DNA from: Cardinium endosymbiont of Culicoides punctatus
GTDB taxonomy: Bacteria; Bacteroidota; Bacteroidia; Cytophagales; Amoebophilaceae
NCBI RefSeq assembly: GCF_004354815.1
Contig: NZ_QWJI01000004.1
Span: 1-51,318 of the forward strand
Direction: 5' to 3'
DNA length: 51,318 nt
In this document: in pieces, positions 26,573 to 36,122 of the stretch
How positions within the stretch are numbered: the first letter of the stretch is position 1
Layout of the letters: each line of letters starts with the position of its first letter
The notes under the pieces: generated by a model
The model's input: the letters and a program-made list of their open reading frames with translations, nothing else
The model's database searches: none
What the model was told of the DNA's origin: nothing
Translations under genes and position numbers: made by a program

Positions 26573-27253
26573 CTCATGATTAATACTAATCTGAGTTCAT
26601 TGTAAGCATCAAAATCCTATGCATAGCATGTATTAAGCACTCTACATACTGTACATTATGCATTAGTCTCCCTAATGTCTTTTATAAATGAAAAAATGTT
26701 GTTTATACTAAACTCAAGGGAGGAAAGGGCCATAGACAAGCATTAGCCATAAGTCTATTTTATGTTAGTTATTGTTTAAATTTGTCTTTTTAAACTTTAG
26801 GAGCCTAAGCGTATGCGTAACCTAAAGATCAGTTTCGCACAACTAAAAAACAATTTATAACAGAAGCTTTTATCTCAAAAAAATGAGCCTTTGGTGGGTT
26901 TTTTAGACCTATTGCATCAGCCTCTGATCTATGTTTTTTTGCAAAAATGTAAAATACTGGACATTAAACTCCCCCAGTAACTCTATAACAATAATTCAAT
27001 AGATAACTATTATAAAATTCCAACTAAATATACTAAATGATACTTGTTCGTAGACAATTCACTTCCCTGATTAACATTTTTTATGACATTTTATTCGACT
27101 TTGAATGCAACAACAAACTCTAGATCTAAAGTATTGCTTGTTACAAACAATGTGTTATTTAAAACACTAGGAAACAATATCAATCTTTTTTATGAAAAAA
27201 CAAAAAAAATAAACTAAAATGAAAATAATATTCCTTATTCACTAATAATGATA
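26573..27253. other. Gene-free region
   Basis: About 680 bp between two minus-strand genes. A 7-bp-stem hairpin (CTTTAGG...CCTAAAG) lies around 26797-26827. I see no tRNA, rRNA or protein-like frame. It could hide a small RNA, which sequence reading alone cannot show. Confidence 0.5.
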
Positions 27254-28540
27254 TTATTGATTGTCAACTGTTGTTAATGGAAATTTGCGCATATGGCTAT
27301 TAACCTCTTTTTTTATTTTTTTAATTTGCGTATCATTTTCCACATTTTTTAAAATAGCATCTATCCATTCTACGATTAATAATACATCTGACTCTAGTAA
27401 TCCTCTTGTGGTTATAGCAGCTGTTCCAAGTCGGATACCTGAAGTAATCATAGGCGAAGTAACATCAAAAGGGATCAAATTTTTATTGGTAGTAATGTCC
27501 GCCTTTTGCAAAACAGCTTCAGCTTGTTTACCAGTAATTTTTTTATTAGACAAGTCTAAAAGCAATAGATGATTATCTGTTCCATTTGATACAACTTTAT
27601 AGCCTTTATCCATAAAAGTTTGCGCCATAATTTTTGCATTTTTTTGTACTTGTATAACGTAATCTTTGTAGCTATTAGTCATAGCTTCATGAAATGCGAT
27701 AGCCTTAGCTGCGATAATATGCTCTAAAGGTCCACCTTGTGTACCAGGGAATACTGCAGCATTAAGTAGGGTAGACATATTATGAGGGATTCCTTTGGCA
27801 TTTTTTTTACCAAATGGATTTTCAAAATCTTTTTTCATAAGGATCATACCCCCACGTGGACCTCGTAATGTTTTATGTGTAGTAGTGGTGACAAAATGAC
27901 AATGGGAAAAGGGGTCATTTAATAAATTTTTACTAATAAGACCAGCAGGATGTGCAATATCTGCCCATAAAAAAGCACCTACTTCATCTGCAATAGAACG
28001 AAGTTGAGCATAATCCCAATCACGACTGTAGGCAGAAGCACCACAAATAATCATGGCTGGTTTTTCTGCTCTAGCCTTTTGTGCAACTTCTTGCCAGTCG
28101 ATATATCCAGTATCTCTATTTACACCATAAAAAGAAGCACGGTATAATTTCCCAGAAAAGTTTACAGGAGATCCATGTGTTAAATGACCGCCATGTGCTA
28201 GATTGAATCCCAAAATTTTATCTTTAGGGTTTAAAACAGCCATCATAAGTGCCGCATTGGCTTGTGAACCAGAATGGGGCTGTACGTTCACCCATTCCAC
28301 ATTAAATAGTGTTTTTGCTCGCTCAATAGCCAGTGACTCTATTGCATCTACAACTTCACAACCACCATAATAACGGCTTCCAGGCAACCCCTCTGCATAT
28401 TTGTTTGTAAGAATACTACCGGCTGCAGCCCCTACTTGAGCAGAAATAAAATTTTCTGAAGCTATTAATTCTACGCCTTCTGTTTGTCTTTTTTTTTCTT
28501 TTGCTATAAGTGAAAAGATAGTTGTATCCTGTCTTATCAT
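27254..28540 (-). CDS. glyA: Serine hydroxymethyltransferase
   Basis: 428 residues, normal length. Interconverts serine and glycine while making 5,10-methylene-tetrahydrofolate, a key one-carbon source. Recognised by [11 protein letters not shown] near the start, [12 protein letters not shown], the substrate-site stretch [28 protein letters not shown], and the PLP-lysine segment [18 protein letters not shown]. Appears intact. Monocistronic by spacing. Confidence 0.97.
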   Translation of the reverse strand: MIRQDTTIFSLIAKEKKRQTEGVELIASENFISAQVGAAAGSILTNKYAEGLPGSRYYGGCEVVDAIESLAIERAKTLFNVEWVNVQPHSGSQANAALMMAVLNPKDKILGFNLAHGGHLTHGSPVNFSGKLYRASFYGVNRDTGYIDWQEVAQKARAEKPAMIICGASAYSRDWDYAQLRSIADEVGAFLWADIAHPAGLISKNLLNDPFSHCHFVTTTTHKTLRGPRGGMILMKKDFENPFGKKNAKGIPHNMSTLLNAAVFPGTQGGPLEHIIAAKAIAFHEAMTNSYKDYVIQVQKNAKIMAQTFMDKGYKVVSNGTDNHLLLLDLSNKKITGKQAEAVLQKADITTNKNLIPFDVTSPMITSGIRLGTAAITTRGLLESDVLLIVEWIDAILKNVENDTQIKKIKKEVNSHMRKFPLTTVDNQ

Positions 28541-28672
28541 ACTATTCTTGATTTTTTAGTTGCAATGCCTTAATTGAACGATTTCAATCTTTCTAGTATA
28601 TTTCGTTCTATAGCTAAGATATATAGAAATATGTTTTTACAATACTTCGCGTACTACAAACCTGTTTTTTTG

Positions 28673-29452
28673 CTAAGCCTTACGGTGTTCTTTCTTGTTT
28701 TTTTGTTCCTCTAATAGGTTATAGAACGATGGATAACAATGTTTTGCAATACCTGCATAATAAAACGCATCAAATACTTGATTGTCAGTATGATAAATAT
28801 TAATACCTTCTACCTTCAATAGTTCTTGAAAAATATTCCAATAGCCAAATTTTGTTGCTAAAATAAGTGGGGTCATGCCATTAATATCTGGTGCATTTAC
28901 ATCACAACCTTGAGACAACAACTTCTGCACTTGCTTTAATTTGTTCGCCCTAATCGCCTTATGAAAAGATTGGATGATATTGTTATGTTTCTTCAACAAC
29001 ATACTTTCAATATCTGGATTGTTATTTATCTTTGCTATGTCAATTGGTGTCATGCCATCCTTAGACTTAGCATAGATATTGGCATTCTTTTTTAATAATA
29101 CTTCAGTAGTGTGCGGTTGATTATCTTTCACTGCATGATGAAGCAATGTCTGATCATTATTATCAGTGAAGTTTATATCAGGCACAAAACGTAACAAGTC
29201 TATAAAATCCTCTAGCTTTTCATCATTTAATAGTTCTAAAAGTTTATTATATTGGTCCTGAGGTGTAAATTTGATTCGTTTAGGACTACATTTACTATAT
29301 ATCATATTTTGTTGCTGCTGATCTTGAGTTAATTTATGTTTTGTACCATATTGATCATTTCGTTTAGCACAAGAAACGGTAAGTAGCATCAAACACGCAG
29401 AGGCTATTTGTGTGCATTTGATAAAAAAAATGGCTGTTTGGCTATTGTTCAT
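28673..29452 (-). CDS. Ankyrin-repeat lipoprotein
   Basis: 259 residues. Lipoprotein signal with TVSC lipobox (Cys28), then a polar linker and four or five ankyrin-type repeats from about residue 65: DNNDQTLLHHAVKDNQPHTTEVLLKKNANIYAK, KDGMTPIDIAKINNN, NKLKQVQKLLSQGCDVNAPDINGMTPLILATKFGYW, and a partial final unit. Ankyrin proteins bind protein partners and are common effector or surface proteins in Amoebophilaceae. The leader (IFFIKCTQI...CLML) is nearly the same as that of the gene at 50294, so the two share an export module. Confidence 0.85.
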   Translation of the reverse strand: MNNSQTAIFFIKCTQIASACLMLLTVSCAKRNDQYGTKHKLTQDQQQQNMIYSKCSPKRIKFTPQDQYNKLLELLNDEKLEDFIDLLRFVPDINFTDNNDQTLLHHAVKDNQPHTTEVLLKKNANIYAKSKDGMTPIDIAKINNNPDIESMLLKKHNNIIQSFHKAIRANKLKQVQKLLSQGCDVNAPDINGMTPLILATKFGYWNIFQELLKVEGINIYHTDNQVFDAFYYAGIAKHCYPSFYNLLEEQKNKKEHRKA

Positions 29453-29828
29453 ATATTGGATAAGTATTGGGTTTGGTTAATAAAAAGATATTGCATCGCA
29501 TTTTAATTGGAAACACTACCTCATTAGATAGTTCAATATCTTCACATATATTTAAATGATTTGTATATGTTACATACAGAATTGCATAATGCACATTCCT
29601 AAATTACGAAAAATTACCTAAAAAATGTGATGGTTGTTTGTGTGAGTACTGATGTTTAGCGGACTTCTTTTCAATATTGAGCTAAGTATAGCAAAAAATG
29701 GATAATTGGTTTGCTTTCTAAAAAGTTTTTTTGATTATAGTTGCCTTATTACTTTCCTAAGAGAAATTTCTCGCCATGGACATAGCTTATAGCTTTCTAC
29801 CTTTCCCTAAAATAAACCGGATGTGTGT
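29453..29828. other. Gene-free region
   Basis: About 375 bp between two minus-strand genes. AT-rich; no protein-like frame, RNA gene or repeat recognised. Confidence 0.5.
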
Positions 29829-30263
29829 TTATGCATTCCTTTCTTTTTCTTCTTCTTCCATAAATTCTGCAATTTCTTTTTTGATGCCAATGAGATCATT
29901 GTTATTGGCAAGAAGTATTAAAATTTTAAAAAGCTTATTATATTCTTCAATAAGCGTCAAATATTTTTTATTTAATGCTTGTAATTCAACAAAATCTGGA
30001 TTTCTATACGCTCCTTTTACATTGTACGTAATGATACCAGTAGAAGAAGTATCACATTTATTATTCAGATGTGGAAAGTCTGAAGAGAAATCATAATGGA
30101 TGGCATTGCTAACTTTAATAATAAACCCATCATCTAGTTTTGCGTCTTTTAGCTTTGTGTAAAGCGTATTACGCGCAATACCTAATTTTTCCGCTAGAGC
30201 GGTTATTTGGTAGCCGCTTTTCTTAATGGCCGCCTGAACTATTTTTCCTTTATGATTTTCCAT
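29829..30263 (-). CDS. HTH transcriptional regulator with C-terminal coiled coil
   Basis: I use the ATG giving MENHKGKIV; a start 5 codons upstream (30278) is also possible. About 144 residues: an N-terminal HTH (IVQAAIKKSGYQITALAEKLGIARNTLYTKLKDAKLD, residues 8-45) resembling the Fis/XRE-type regulators common in Bacteroidota, a middle ~30-residue segment (HYDFSSDFPHLNN), and a C-terminal helix with Leu/Ile spacing that could dimerise (ALNKKYLTLIEEYNKLFKILILL). Target unknown. No clear neighbour in operon. Confidence 0.75.
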   Translation of the reverse strand: MENHKGKIVQAAIKKSGYQITALAEKLGIARNTLYTKLKDAKLDDGFIIKVSNAIHYDFSSDFPHLNNKCDTSSTGIITYNVKGAYRNPDFVELQALNKKYLTLIEEYNKLFKILILLANNNDLIGIKKEIAEFMEEEEKERNA

Positions 30264-30493
30264 GAACGTAATATACATGGCCCTTAACAGCTTAGGGAAG
30301 GACTTTATTTATTCAAGTGTGCTGATACGATAGTCAAAGAAATGCGTTTATGGTTATTGCATTATCAATAATGTACGGTATGGTATTGGTAGGATATAGC
30401 AGAATGCTAAACATTTGCAAAATAGCATAATCTAAAGAAGGCGAACAATCTTAATTACGTTAATATGGTAATATGTATTATGATTGAATTAAT

Positions 30494-31372
30494 CTATTGT
30501 ATACATTTACAATGTATAAGAGGAGTTATTTTTCGAACTAGTCCTTGTAAAACAGTACCTGGGCCGCATTCAATAAATTCGGTTATGCCATTTGCGATCA
30601 TATGTTTAATGGTTGCTGTCCAATAAATAGGTGCAACAAGCTGCTGTAAGAGGTTTTTCTTTATAGCTTGTGGATCATTTGTTGGCAATCCTGTTACATT
30701 TTGATAGATTGGGCAAATAGGTTGAGAAATAGGAGTAGATGCAAGCGTATGTGCAAAATCTGTCCTGGCATGCTCCATGAGGGGGGAGTGAAAACCACCT
30801 TCTACACGCAATGGTATTACCTTTCGGGCCCCAGCTTTTAAAAGCATTTCGGTGGCCATTTCTATTCCTATTTTACTCCCCGAAATAACCAATTGTCCTT
30901 CACAGTTATAATTCGCTGGCACCACTACTTCTTCCGTAATATGGCTGCACACTTCTTGGATGGCTTTATCACTTAGGCCTATTACTGCTGCCATGCTCCC
31001 AGGAACAAACTGACAAGCTTTTTTCATAGCCCTCGAGCGGGCTTTTACCAACTTTAGTCCATCTTCAAATTGCATTGCTTGACTAGCCACTAGGGCTGTT
31101 ATCTCTCCTAAAGAGTGACCAGCAACAGCGGATGGTTGGAAGTCTGTAGAAACAGTAGCCATTGCAATTGAGCATAAAAAAATAGCAGGTTGCGCCACAG
31201 TCGTATCTCTTAATATTTCTTCAGAACCATCTAACATGATGGAGATCATATCCATATCTAAGATCTGATTAGCTGTTTCAAACATTTGACGTACTTGGGA
31301 ACTGTTATCGTACAAGGCTTTTCCCATGCCTCTCTGTTGGCTCCCTTGTCCAGGGAATAAATAAGCTTTCAT
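30494..31372 (-). CDS. fabD: Malonyl-CoA:ACP transacylase
   Basis: 292 residues, normal length. Moves the malonyl group from CoA to acyl carrier protein, a committed step of fatty-acid synthesis. Recognised by FPGQGSQQRGMGK at the N-terminus, the nucleophile motif AGHSLGE (Ser near 86), QAMQFEDGLKLVKARSRAM, and GGFHSPLM with the catalytic His. Appears intact. Downstream of trhO with a 112-bp gap. Confidence 0.96.
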   Translation of the reverse strand: MKAYLFPGQGSQQRGMGKALYDNSSQVRQMFETANQILDMDMISIMLDGSEEILRDTTVAQPAIFLCSIAMATVSTDFQPSAVAGHSLGEITALVASQAMQFEDGLKLVKARSRAMKKACQFVPGSMAAVIGLSDKAIQEVCSHITEEVVVPANYNCEGQLVISGSKIGIEMATEMLLKAGARKVIPLRVEGGFHSPLMEHARTDFAHTLASTPISQPICPIYQNVTGLPTNDPQAIKKNLLQQLVAPIYWTATIKHMIANGITEFIECGPGTVLQGLVRKITPLIHCKCIQ

Positions 31373-31484
31373 ATAAACGGTTTTATATTAATATACCATG
31401 ATTTACATGGAATCGTAATGAGCAGTGCTAAGATTGAAGTTATGCTGTATAAAATGAATAATTTTCCTGCTGATCTATTTTGAA

Positions 31485-32300
31485 TTACATGTGCTTTTTC
31501 TTATTCAGGCAGTATTTGCATTGAATACCAGGTTGGTAGTCTCTATCTAAGTCATCAGACGTTAGGGGCATTCGGCATCCATAACAGAGTAGGCAGCTAC
31601 CTTGTTCTAAACCATGCCCTAGAGATATCCTTTCGTCAAAAACAAAACATTCTCCTTTCCATCTAGTTCTATCCTTTGTAACTTTGTCCAAATACTGAAG
31701 TATGCCACCGCTTAATTGATACACTTCTTTGAATCCATGTGTAAGCATATAGGAAGATGCTTTTTCACATCTAATACCTCCCGTGCAGAACATAGCAACA
31801 GGTTTGTCCTTATAAGGGGATAGATGATCATCTACGAAATCAGGGAACTGATTAAAGTAAGTTGTCTTAGGGTTTACAGCACCTTCAAAAGTGCCAATGC
31901 GGTGTTCGTAATCATTTCGAACATCAATAACTATAGCTGCTTTATCTAAAATAGCATTCCAATCTGCAGCTGAAACATGTTGGCCACTGATTTTCGTTGG
32001 ATCAATCTTAGGTTGAGCCATTGTTACAATTTCTTTTTTTATTCTAATTTTCAGTCGGCGAAATGGCTTTTGGCTAGCTTCAGAATATTGATACCAAAGG
32101 TCCTCAAATGGTGGTATCGATGTAATTTGACCTATTGCATGCGCTAGTACAGAGGGCAATCCTGCAATGGTCCCATTTATACCCTCAGGAGCTATAAGTA
32201 GTGTTCCGCTTAGCTCTTTACATATAGATTGAAGTTTCTGTTGTAATGCGGTTAGGTCATTCAGTGGTACAAACTTGTACAAAGTTGCTACTTTAAACAT
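31485..32300 (-). CDS. trhO: tRNA uridine(34) hydroxylase (rhodanese-type)
   Basis: 271 residues. An N-terminal acylphosphatase-like domain (YKFVPL...GTLLIAPEGINGTIAG), a rhodanese domain (about 110-215) with the active-site loop FCTGGIRCEKA including Cys, and a C-terminal Cys-rich segment (CLLCYGCRMPL...GIQCKYC) that likely binds zinc. TrhO makes 5-hydroxyuridine at tRNA position 34. Slightly shorter than the commonest forms but all domains are present. Confidence 0.92.
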   Translation of the reverse strand: MFKVATLYKFVPLNDLTALQQKLQSICKELSGTLLIAPEGINGTIAGLPSVLAHAIGQITSIPPFEDLWYQYSEASQKPFRRLKIRIKKEIVTMAQPKIDPTKISGQHVSAADWNAILDKAAIVIDVRNDYEHRIGTFEGAVNPKTTYFNQFPDFVDDHLSPYKDKPVAMFCTGGIRCEKASSYMLTHGFKEVYQLSGGILQYLDKVTKDRTRWKGECFVFDERISLGHGLEQGSCLLCYGCRMPLTSDDLDRDYQPGIQCKYCLNKKKHM

Positions 32301-32468
32301 GTGATATTCAGACTATATTTTTGTATGGCATTAGAATTTTAGTATAAAAAGATAAAAGAAAATAGGAATAAATGCTCTTTTCTTTTTCGTAATTTACTAA
32401 AAAAATGACAATTTTTGTTGTCTTTAGTAAGATGCCAAAGTGTTGGTTGAGTATTCCAAAATGTAATG

Positions 32469-33596
32469 CTACTTTTTACCATATGTATGCGTTAATGTAA
32501 AACGGTTACCAGGGAGTGTAGAGACTAGACCTTGCAGTTCTAATGATAATAGTGCAGCTTGTATTTCTCCTAAGGATAATTCAGTCACAACAGTTAAATT
32601 GTCAATCGCTATAGGTTCTACTTTCTTCCGGAGTTGTTCTAAAATTATTTTCTCCGATGGAGTCAGTTTGTAAGCTGTATACTCAGGTTGTTGTATTGCG
32701 TGCTTTGGATTGATTTCCCAATTCATTATATAGGCCAAGTCATTCATATTGGTAATTAAATGTGCTTGGTTGCGTCTAATTAATTGATGACATCCTTCTG
32801 AAGTAGCTGCATAGATGCTACCAGGTAGTGCAAAAACTTCTCGGTGGTAATTATTGGCATAATAGGCGGTTATTAGTGAGCCACTTTTTTCTTTTGCTTC
32901 TATTACTATAGTTGCATCTGCTATCCCTGCTAGAATCCTATTGCGTGCTATAAAGGAATAGGCTGCTAATCCACTTCCAATAGGGTATTCTGTAAGGATG
33001 CCTCCACCTGATTCCCCTATTTTCAGGGCTATATTCTTATGCATAGTAGGATAAATCTCATTGAGGCTACTGGGCAACACAGCCACTGTGTCTAATCCAA
33101 ATTCCAGTGCTTGTTCGTGTGCCCATATATCCGTACCATAAGCGAGTCCGCTTACAATAAGGGGTTGATAGGGAGCCAATTCCTTTATAAATTTGGTAAT
33201 AGTTTTTTTCCCGTATGCGGAGAGTTGCCTAGTGCCTACTATGCAAATTACCCTTTGTTTGTTTAATATTTTTGCTCCTTTATAGTAAAGAATGGCAGGT
33301 CTATCTGGTAATTCCAGCAGTCTTTTAGGATAAACATCTTCTTCTGTTACTATGATTTCAATGTCATGAGCCTTATGTATTTCTATGATTTCTTTGACAC
33401 GTTCTGTGTTATTATTTTCCCGAATGGCTTGAATTATTTTAGCAGGGATTTGGTTATTGTTTGTATGTGAAGCTTTAAACACTGCCTGGGCGCTACCAAA
33501 ATGGGCTAATAATTTTTTCAGCCAAGTACACCCTATGCCTGGAATTAAGGAAAGTGCCAATCGGTAATATTTTTCTTTTTGGGTTAGTGGTTCCAT
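32469..33596 (-). CDS. dprA: DNA-protecting protein DprA
   Basis: 375 residues. SAM-like N-terminal helix-hairpin region, then the Rossmann-like DprA/Smf core: ILYYKGAKIL, ICIVGTRQLSAYGKK, IVSGLAYGTDIWAHEQAL, and RNRILAGIADATIVIEAKEKSGSLITAYYAN, then a C-terminal winged-helix-like domain. DprA loads RecA onto incoming single-stranded DNA. It is often kept in obligate symbionts without obvious competence, where it may serve recombination. Confidence 0.94.
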   Translation of the reverse strand: MEPLTQKEKYYRLALSLIPGIGCTWLKKLLAHFGSAQAVFKASHTNNNQIPAKIIQAIRENNNTERVKEIIEIHKAHDIEIIVTEEDVYPKRLLELPDRPAILYYKGAKILNKQRVICIVGTRQLSAYGKKTITKFIKELAPYQPLIVSGLAYGTDIWAHEQALEFGLDTVAVLPSSLNEIYPTMHKNIALKIGESGGGILTEYPIGSGLAAYSFIARNRILAGIADATIVIEAKEKSGSLITAYYANNYHREVFALPGSIYAATSEGCHQLIRRNQAHLITNMNDLAYIMNWEINPKHAIQQPEYTAYKLTPSEKIILEQLRKKVEPIAIDNLTVVTELSLGEIQAALLSLELQGLVSTLPGNRFTLTHTYGKK

Positions 33597-33603
33597 TTTT
33601 TAA

Positions 33604-33757
33604 TTATGCACTTTTATCCGGTCTTCTGATATCTCTACTACTCTTCGTCTTTGTTTCCTTTACCATCTTGTCGATTTCTTGCTCATCATAGTCGCTGTAA
33701 TCACTAAGAATGATTTTTTTATAGCATCAGGCGATAAACCATTTGCAATTGTAAAAA
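33604..33757 (-). pseudogene. Frameshifted 3' fragment of an unrecognised gene
   Basis: Two adjoining frames join into a protein-like C-terminus: IANGLSPDAIKK, then after a one-base shift in an A7 tract (33714-33720) IILSDYSDYDEQEIDKM and a Lys/Arg-rich end to the TAA at 33604. The GLSxxxI pattern before a short helix is reminiscent of Rpn-type nuclease/transposase C-termini, a weak impression. The upstream part is lost at the element copy at 33752-33795. Confidence 0.4.
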
Positions 33758-33795
33758 TAATTAAAAAATTACGTTTTTAAGTGCAGAATGTCAGC
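33752..33795 (-). mobile_element. Second MITE-like family, partial copy
   Basis: Reverse complement starts GCTGACATTCTGCAC and continues TTAAAAACGTAATTTTTTAA, matching one end and the interior of the element at 43209-43282. The other end is missing here, cut off at the gene fragment. Confidence 0.5.
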
Positions 33796-34030
33796 TACAC
33801 CTACGTTAATGAGGCATTCCGTCAAATAATCTTTGTATCTTTGGCATTGTAACTAAAAATAATATATAGCCTGATCTCTCTTTATGGGAGATAGTGATAC
33901 ATCAGGTATCATTGGTGTAATCTTAGCTATTTGCCTACATAGCTCATTAAGAGATATTGAGCAGTAAAAAACAAATGTTTTAAAAAATGTTTTAAAAAAA
34001 AACAAAACAATTAGGAATATACTATTTTGT

Positions 34031-36001
34031 ATGGTGTTATTTTTATTTTCATGTAGCAAATCGACACAGTACAATATGGAAGGAAATATAAGGCTAGGAG
34101 AAGATTTAGGAAGAAATATCAATAATAAAAGGTCTAAATTGGAGTATACAGGTATTTTGCCTATTACTCAATCTAATATTGAAGATGTAGTTGTATCAGG
34201 CTTTTATTCAGATAAAACAGCGCATGTTTGGCGGTTGTTAAAAAATAAAGGAGCTGTTTTTATGGTACGTCCGCGCAGATTTGGTAAATCTTTACTTATA
34301 GATACTATAGCAAAGATAGCTGAAGGAGACAAGTATAGACACTTATTTTCAGACTGCTGCATAGGAAGAGATAAAATTAAAATAAACAAACATAACCCTA
34401 AAGAAGAACCAAAAGAATACGACTGGAAAAAATATCCAGTGATTAGGTTGGATTTTTCTAAGTTAGATAATGAAAGCTCTGAGACGTTAAAAGCTGAACT
34501 AAAAAGATTATTATACACAGTTGCCAAAAATTACGGTGTAGAATCAAAACTTCATAATCCTATTGGACATGATTCTTTTCAGTCTTATTACGAAAACTTA
34601 ATTGCAAGTTTAAAAGCATTAAAAGCAAAAGATGATAGTTATGAAAACAAAGTAGTTGTATTAATAGATGAGTATGATAGTCAATTAATCAATTTAGATT
34701 GGAAGTCTCAAACTTATAATGATTGTATAAAAGTACTTAAAGATTTTTTAACTGTCGTTAAAAGTTGTACCAATGACTGTCAATTGATATTTATGACTGG
34801 TGTAACTAGATTTAGTCTAACAGACTTAGGTTCTGGTGCTAATATATTTCAGGGAAATGATGTGTCCATAGATAATGAATTTTCAGATGTTGCTGGATAT
34901 AAAGAGGAAGATATTGAAAATCTATTTCAGAACAGATTTGCTTATGTAATCAAAGAGTTGGAAAATAGAAAAGGAGAAAAGTATACGGTAGAAAAAGTTA
35001 TAGATGCTATTAAGTCCTATTATAATGGATATAGATTTTCCTATAATGGGATATCTATGTATAATCCGAGTTCTGTATTATCTTTTTTTCAAAAGGGTCA
35101 TTTAAAAGGTTACTGGTATAGAACAGGGGATCCTAGTATTTTGTTAAAACAGATGCGAGAAAAAATCGACAGATTCGATATGGATTGGCAGGAGTTAAGA
35201 TTTTCTGTAACAGAAGATGATATCATGTTTACTAAAAGTAGAAAAGCATTAACTTTAGAAGCATTAATGTATCAAACAGGTTATCTAACCATAGATAAAT
35301 ATGATCCCACTGATGAAACGTATTCCCTAAAATTTCCTAATAAAGAAGTAAGGGACTCACTCTCAAAAAACATAGAAGAGATTATTTTAGAAGAACAAGA
35401 AGAAATAGGAAAAGAAGATAGTCAACATGTACTCGCTGCTTTAAATGAAGAAAACTGGCCTAGTTTATTACAACTCTTTAGAGATTCTTGTTTTGCCAAT
35501 GCGAGCTACGAGGCGCTTAAAGATGAGGAAAAAAGTTTCCAACATATTTTACATTCTTTTTTAAATGGTGCGTGTCATCATACAGTTGGTGGACCTCATA
35601 TGCGGGTAGAGGAGCAAACAGGTTGTGGTCGTTCGGATATAACTATTGATGACACGAAAAATAATGTTGTTTATATTATAGAGCTTAAAAAAAATCAAAG
35701 TGCAGAAAAAGCACTTAAACAGATAGAAAAGAATAAATACTCTAATAAATATTATAGAAAAAAAAAGATAGTCCATATAGGGTTAAATTGTGTCTTTAAT
35801 AAAGATGATGATGCTCATCGTAATATCAATGAATGTATTATTGAAGTAAAGCGTAAAGACCACAATAATAATCTTAGTAAGGATGCAAAAAAGAAATTTG
35901 TATCTAGAGATCAAGTTTTTGTAGAAGGGGTAATAAACGTGTCAGAATTAGAAGATAAAGAAACAAAAACTAATGATCAAAGAAGTAGAAGCAACGGTTA
36001 A
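34031..36001 (+). CDS. AAA-ATPase / PD-(D/E)XK nuclease protein with lipoprotein-like leader
   Basis: 656 residues. N-terminal AAA-ATPase-like domain: SGFYSDKTAHVWRLL, Walker A RPRRFGKSLL (about 82-91), Walker B VVLIDEYDS. C-terminal PD-(D/E)XK nuclease domain: EEQTGCGRSDITI...VVYIIELKKN (D...ExK). This pairing (AAA_ATPase-like plus DUF1703) is expanded in Amoebophilus and related symbionts. The start MVLFLFSCSKS has a lipobox-like LFSC but only 7 residues before the Cys. The frame stays open upstream (…IRNILFCMVLFLFSC) with no ATG or GTG start, so a complete signal peptide may have lost its initiator. Function unknown; possible nuclease-linked mobile or defence role. Confidence 0.8.
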   Translation: MVLFLFSCSKSTQYNMEGNIRLGEDLGRNINNKRSKLEYTGILPITQSNIEDVVVSGFYSDKTAHVWRLLKNKGAVFMVRPRRFGKSLLIDTIAKIAEGDKYRHLFSDCCIGRDKIKINKHNPKEEPKEYDWKKYPVIRLDFSKLDNESSETLKAELKRLLYTVAKNYGVESKLHNPIGHDSFQSYYENLIASLKALKAKDDSYENKVVVLIDEYDSQLINLDWKSQTYNDCIKVLKDFLTVVKSCTNDCQLIFMTGVTRFSLTDLGSGANIFQGNDVSIDNEFSDVAGYKEEDIENLFQNRFAYVIKELENRKGEKYTVEKVIDAIKSYYNGYRFSYNGISMYNPSSVLSFFQKGHLKGYWYRTGDPSILLKQMREKIDRFDMDWQELRFSVTEDDIMFTKSRKALTLEALMYQTGYLTIDKYDPTDETYSLKFPNKEVRDSLSKNIEEIILEEQEEIGKEDSQHVLAALNEENWPSLLQLFRDSCFANASYEALKDEEKSFQHILHSFLNGACHHTVGGPHMRVEEQTGCGRSDITIDDTKNNVVYIIELKKNQSAEKALKQIEKNKYSNKYYRKKKIVHIGLNCVFNKDDDAHRNINECIIEVKRKDHNNNLSKDAKKKFVSRDQVFVEGVINVSELEDKETKTNDQRSRSNG

Positions 36002-36122
36002 TTGTATCGTAACACAGATTTTATGCCTAATTTCGCAAGATTTTTTTGAAAAATCTATGATATTTGGCAGTTTGTCATCTCTCTACACTAAATAAGTAGG
36101 GTAATAAAAGCGTGATTTTGAC

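Larger units (their letters stand above)
33597..34030. other. Gene-fragment and repeat region
   Basis: Contains a frameshifted 3' gene remnant (33604-33757, minus strand), a copy of a decayed short element (33752-33795), and the A-rich leader of the ATPase gene at 34031, in which ATGTTTTAAAAA occurs twice (33975-33986 and 33987-33998). Confidence 0.55.

Noticed and set aside
26705-26760. GAGGAAAG sequence resembling the start of RNase P RNA
   Set aside because: The following bases do not match the conserved GTCCGGGC core and no other conserved RNase P block is visible.
33853-34122. 89-residue minus-strand frame opposite the ATPase start
   Set aside because: Poly-Phe and Ile content from antisense A-tracts; no family resemblance.
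36040-36058. AGATTTTT...AAAAATCT hairpin after the ATPase gene as terminator
   Set aside because: Stem is almost pure A/T and has no following U-run, so it is not distinguishable from background.
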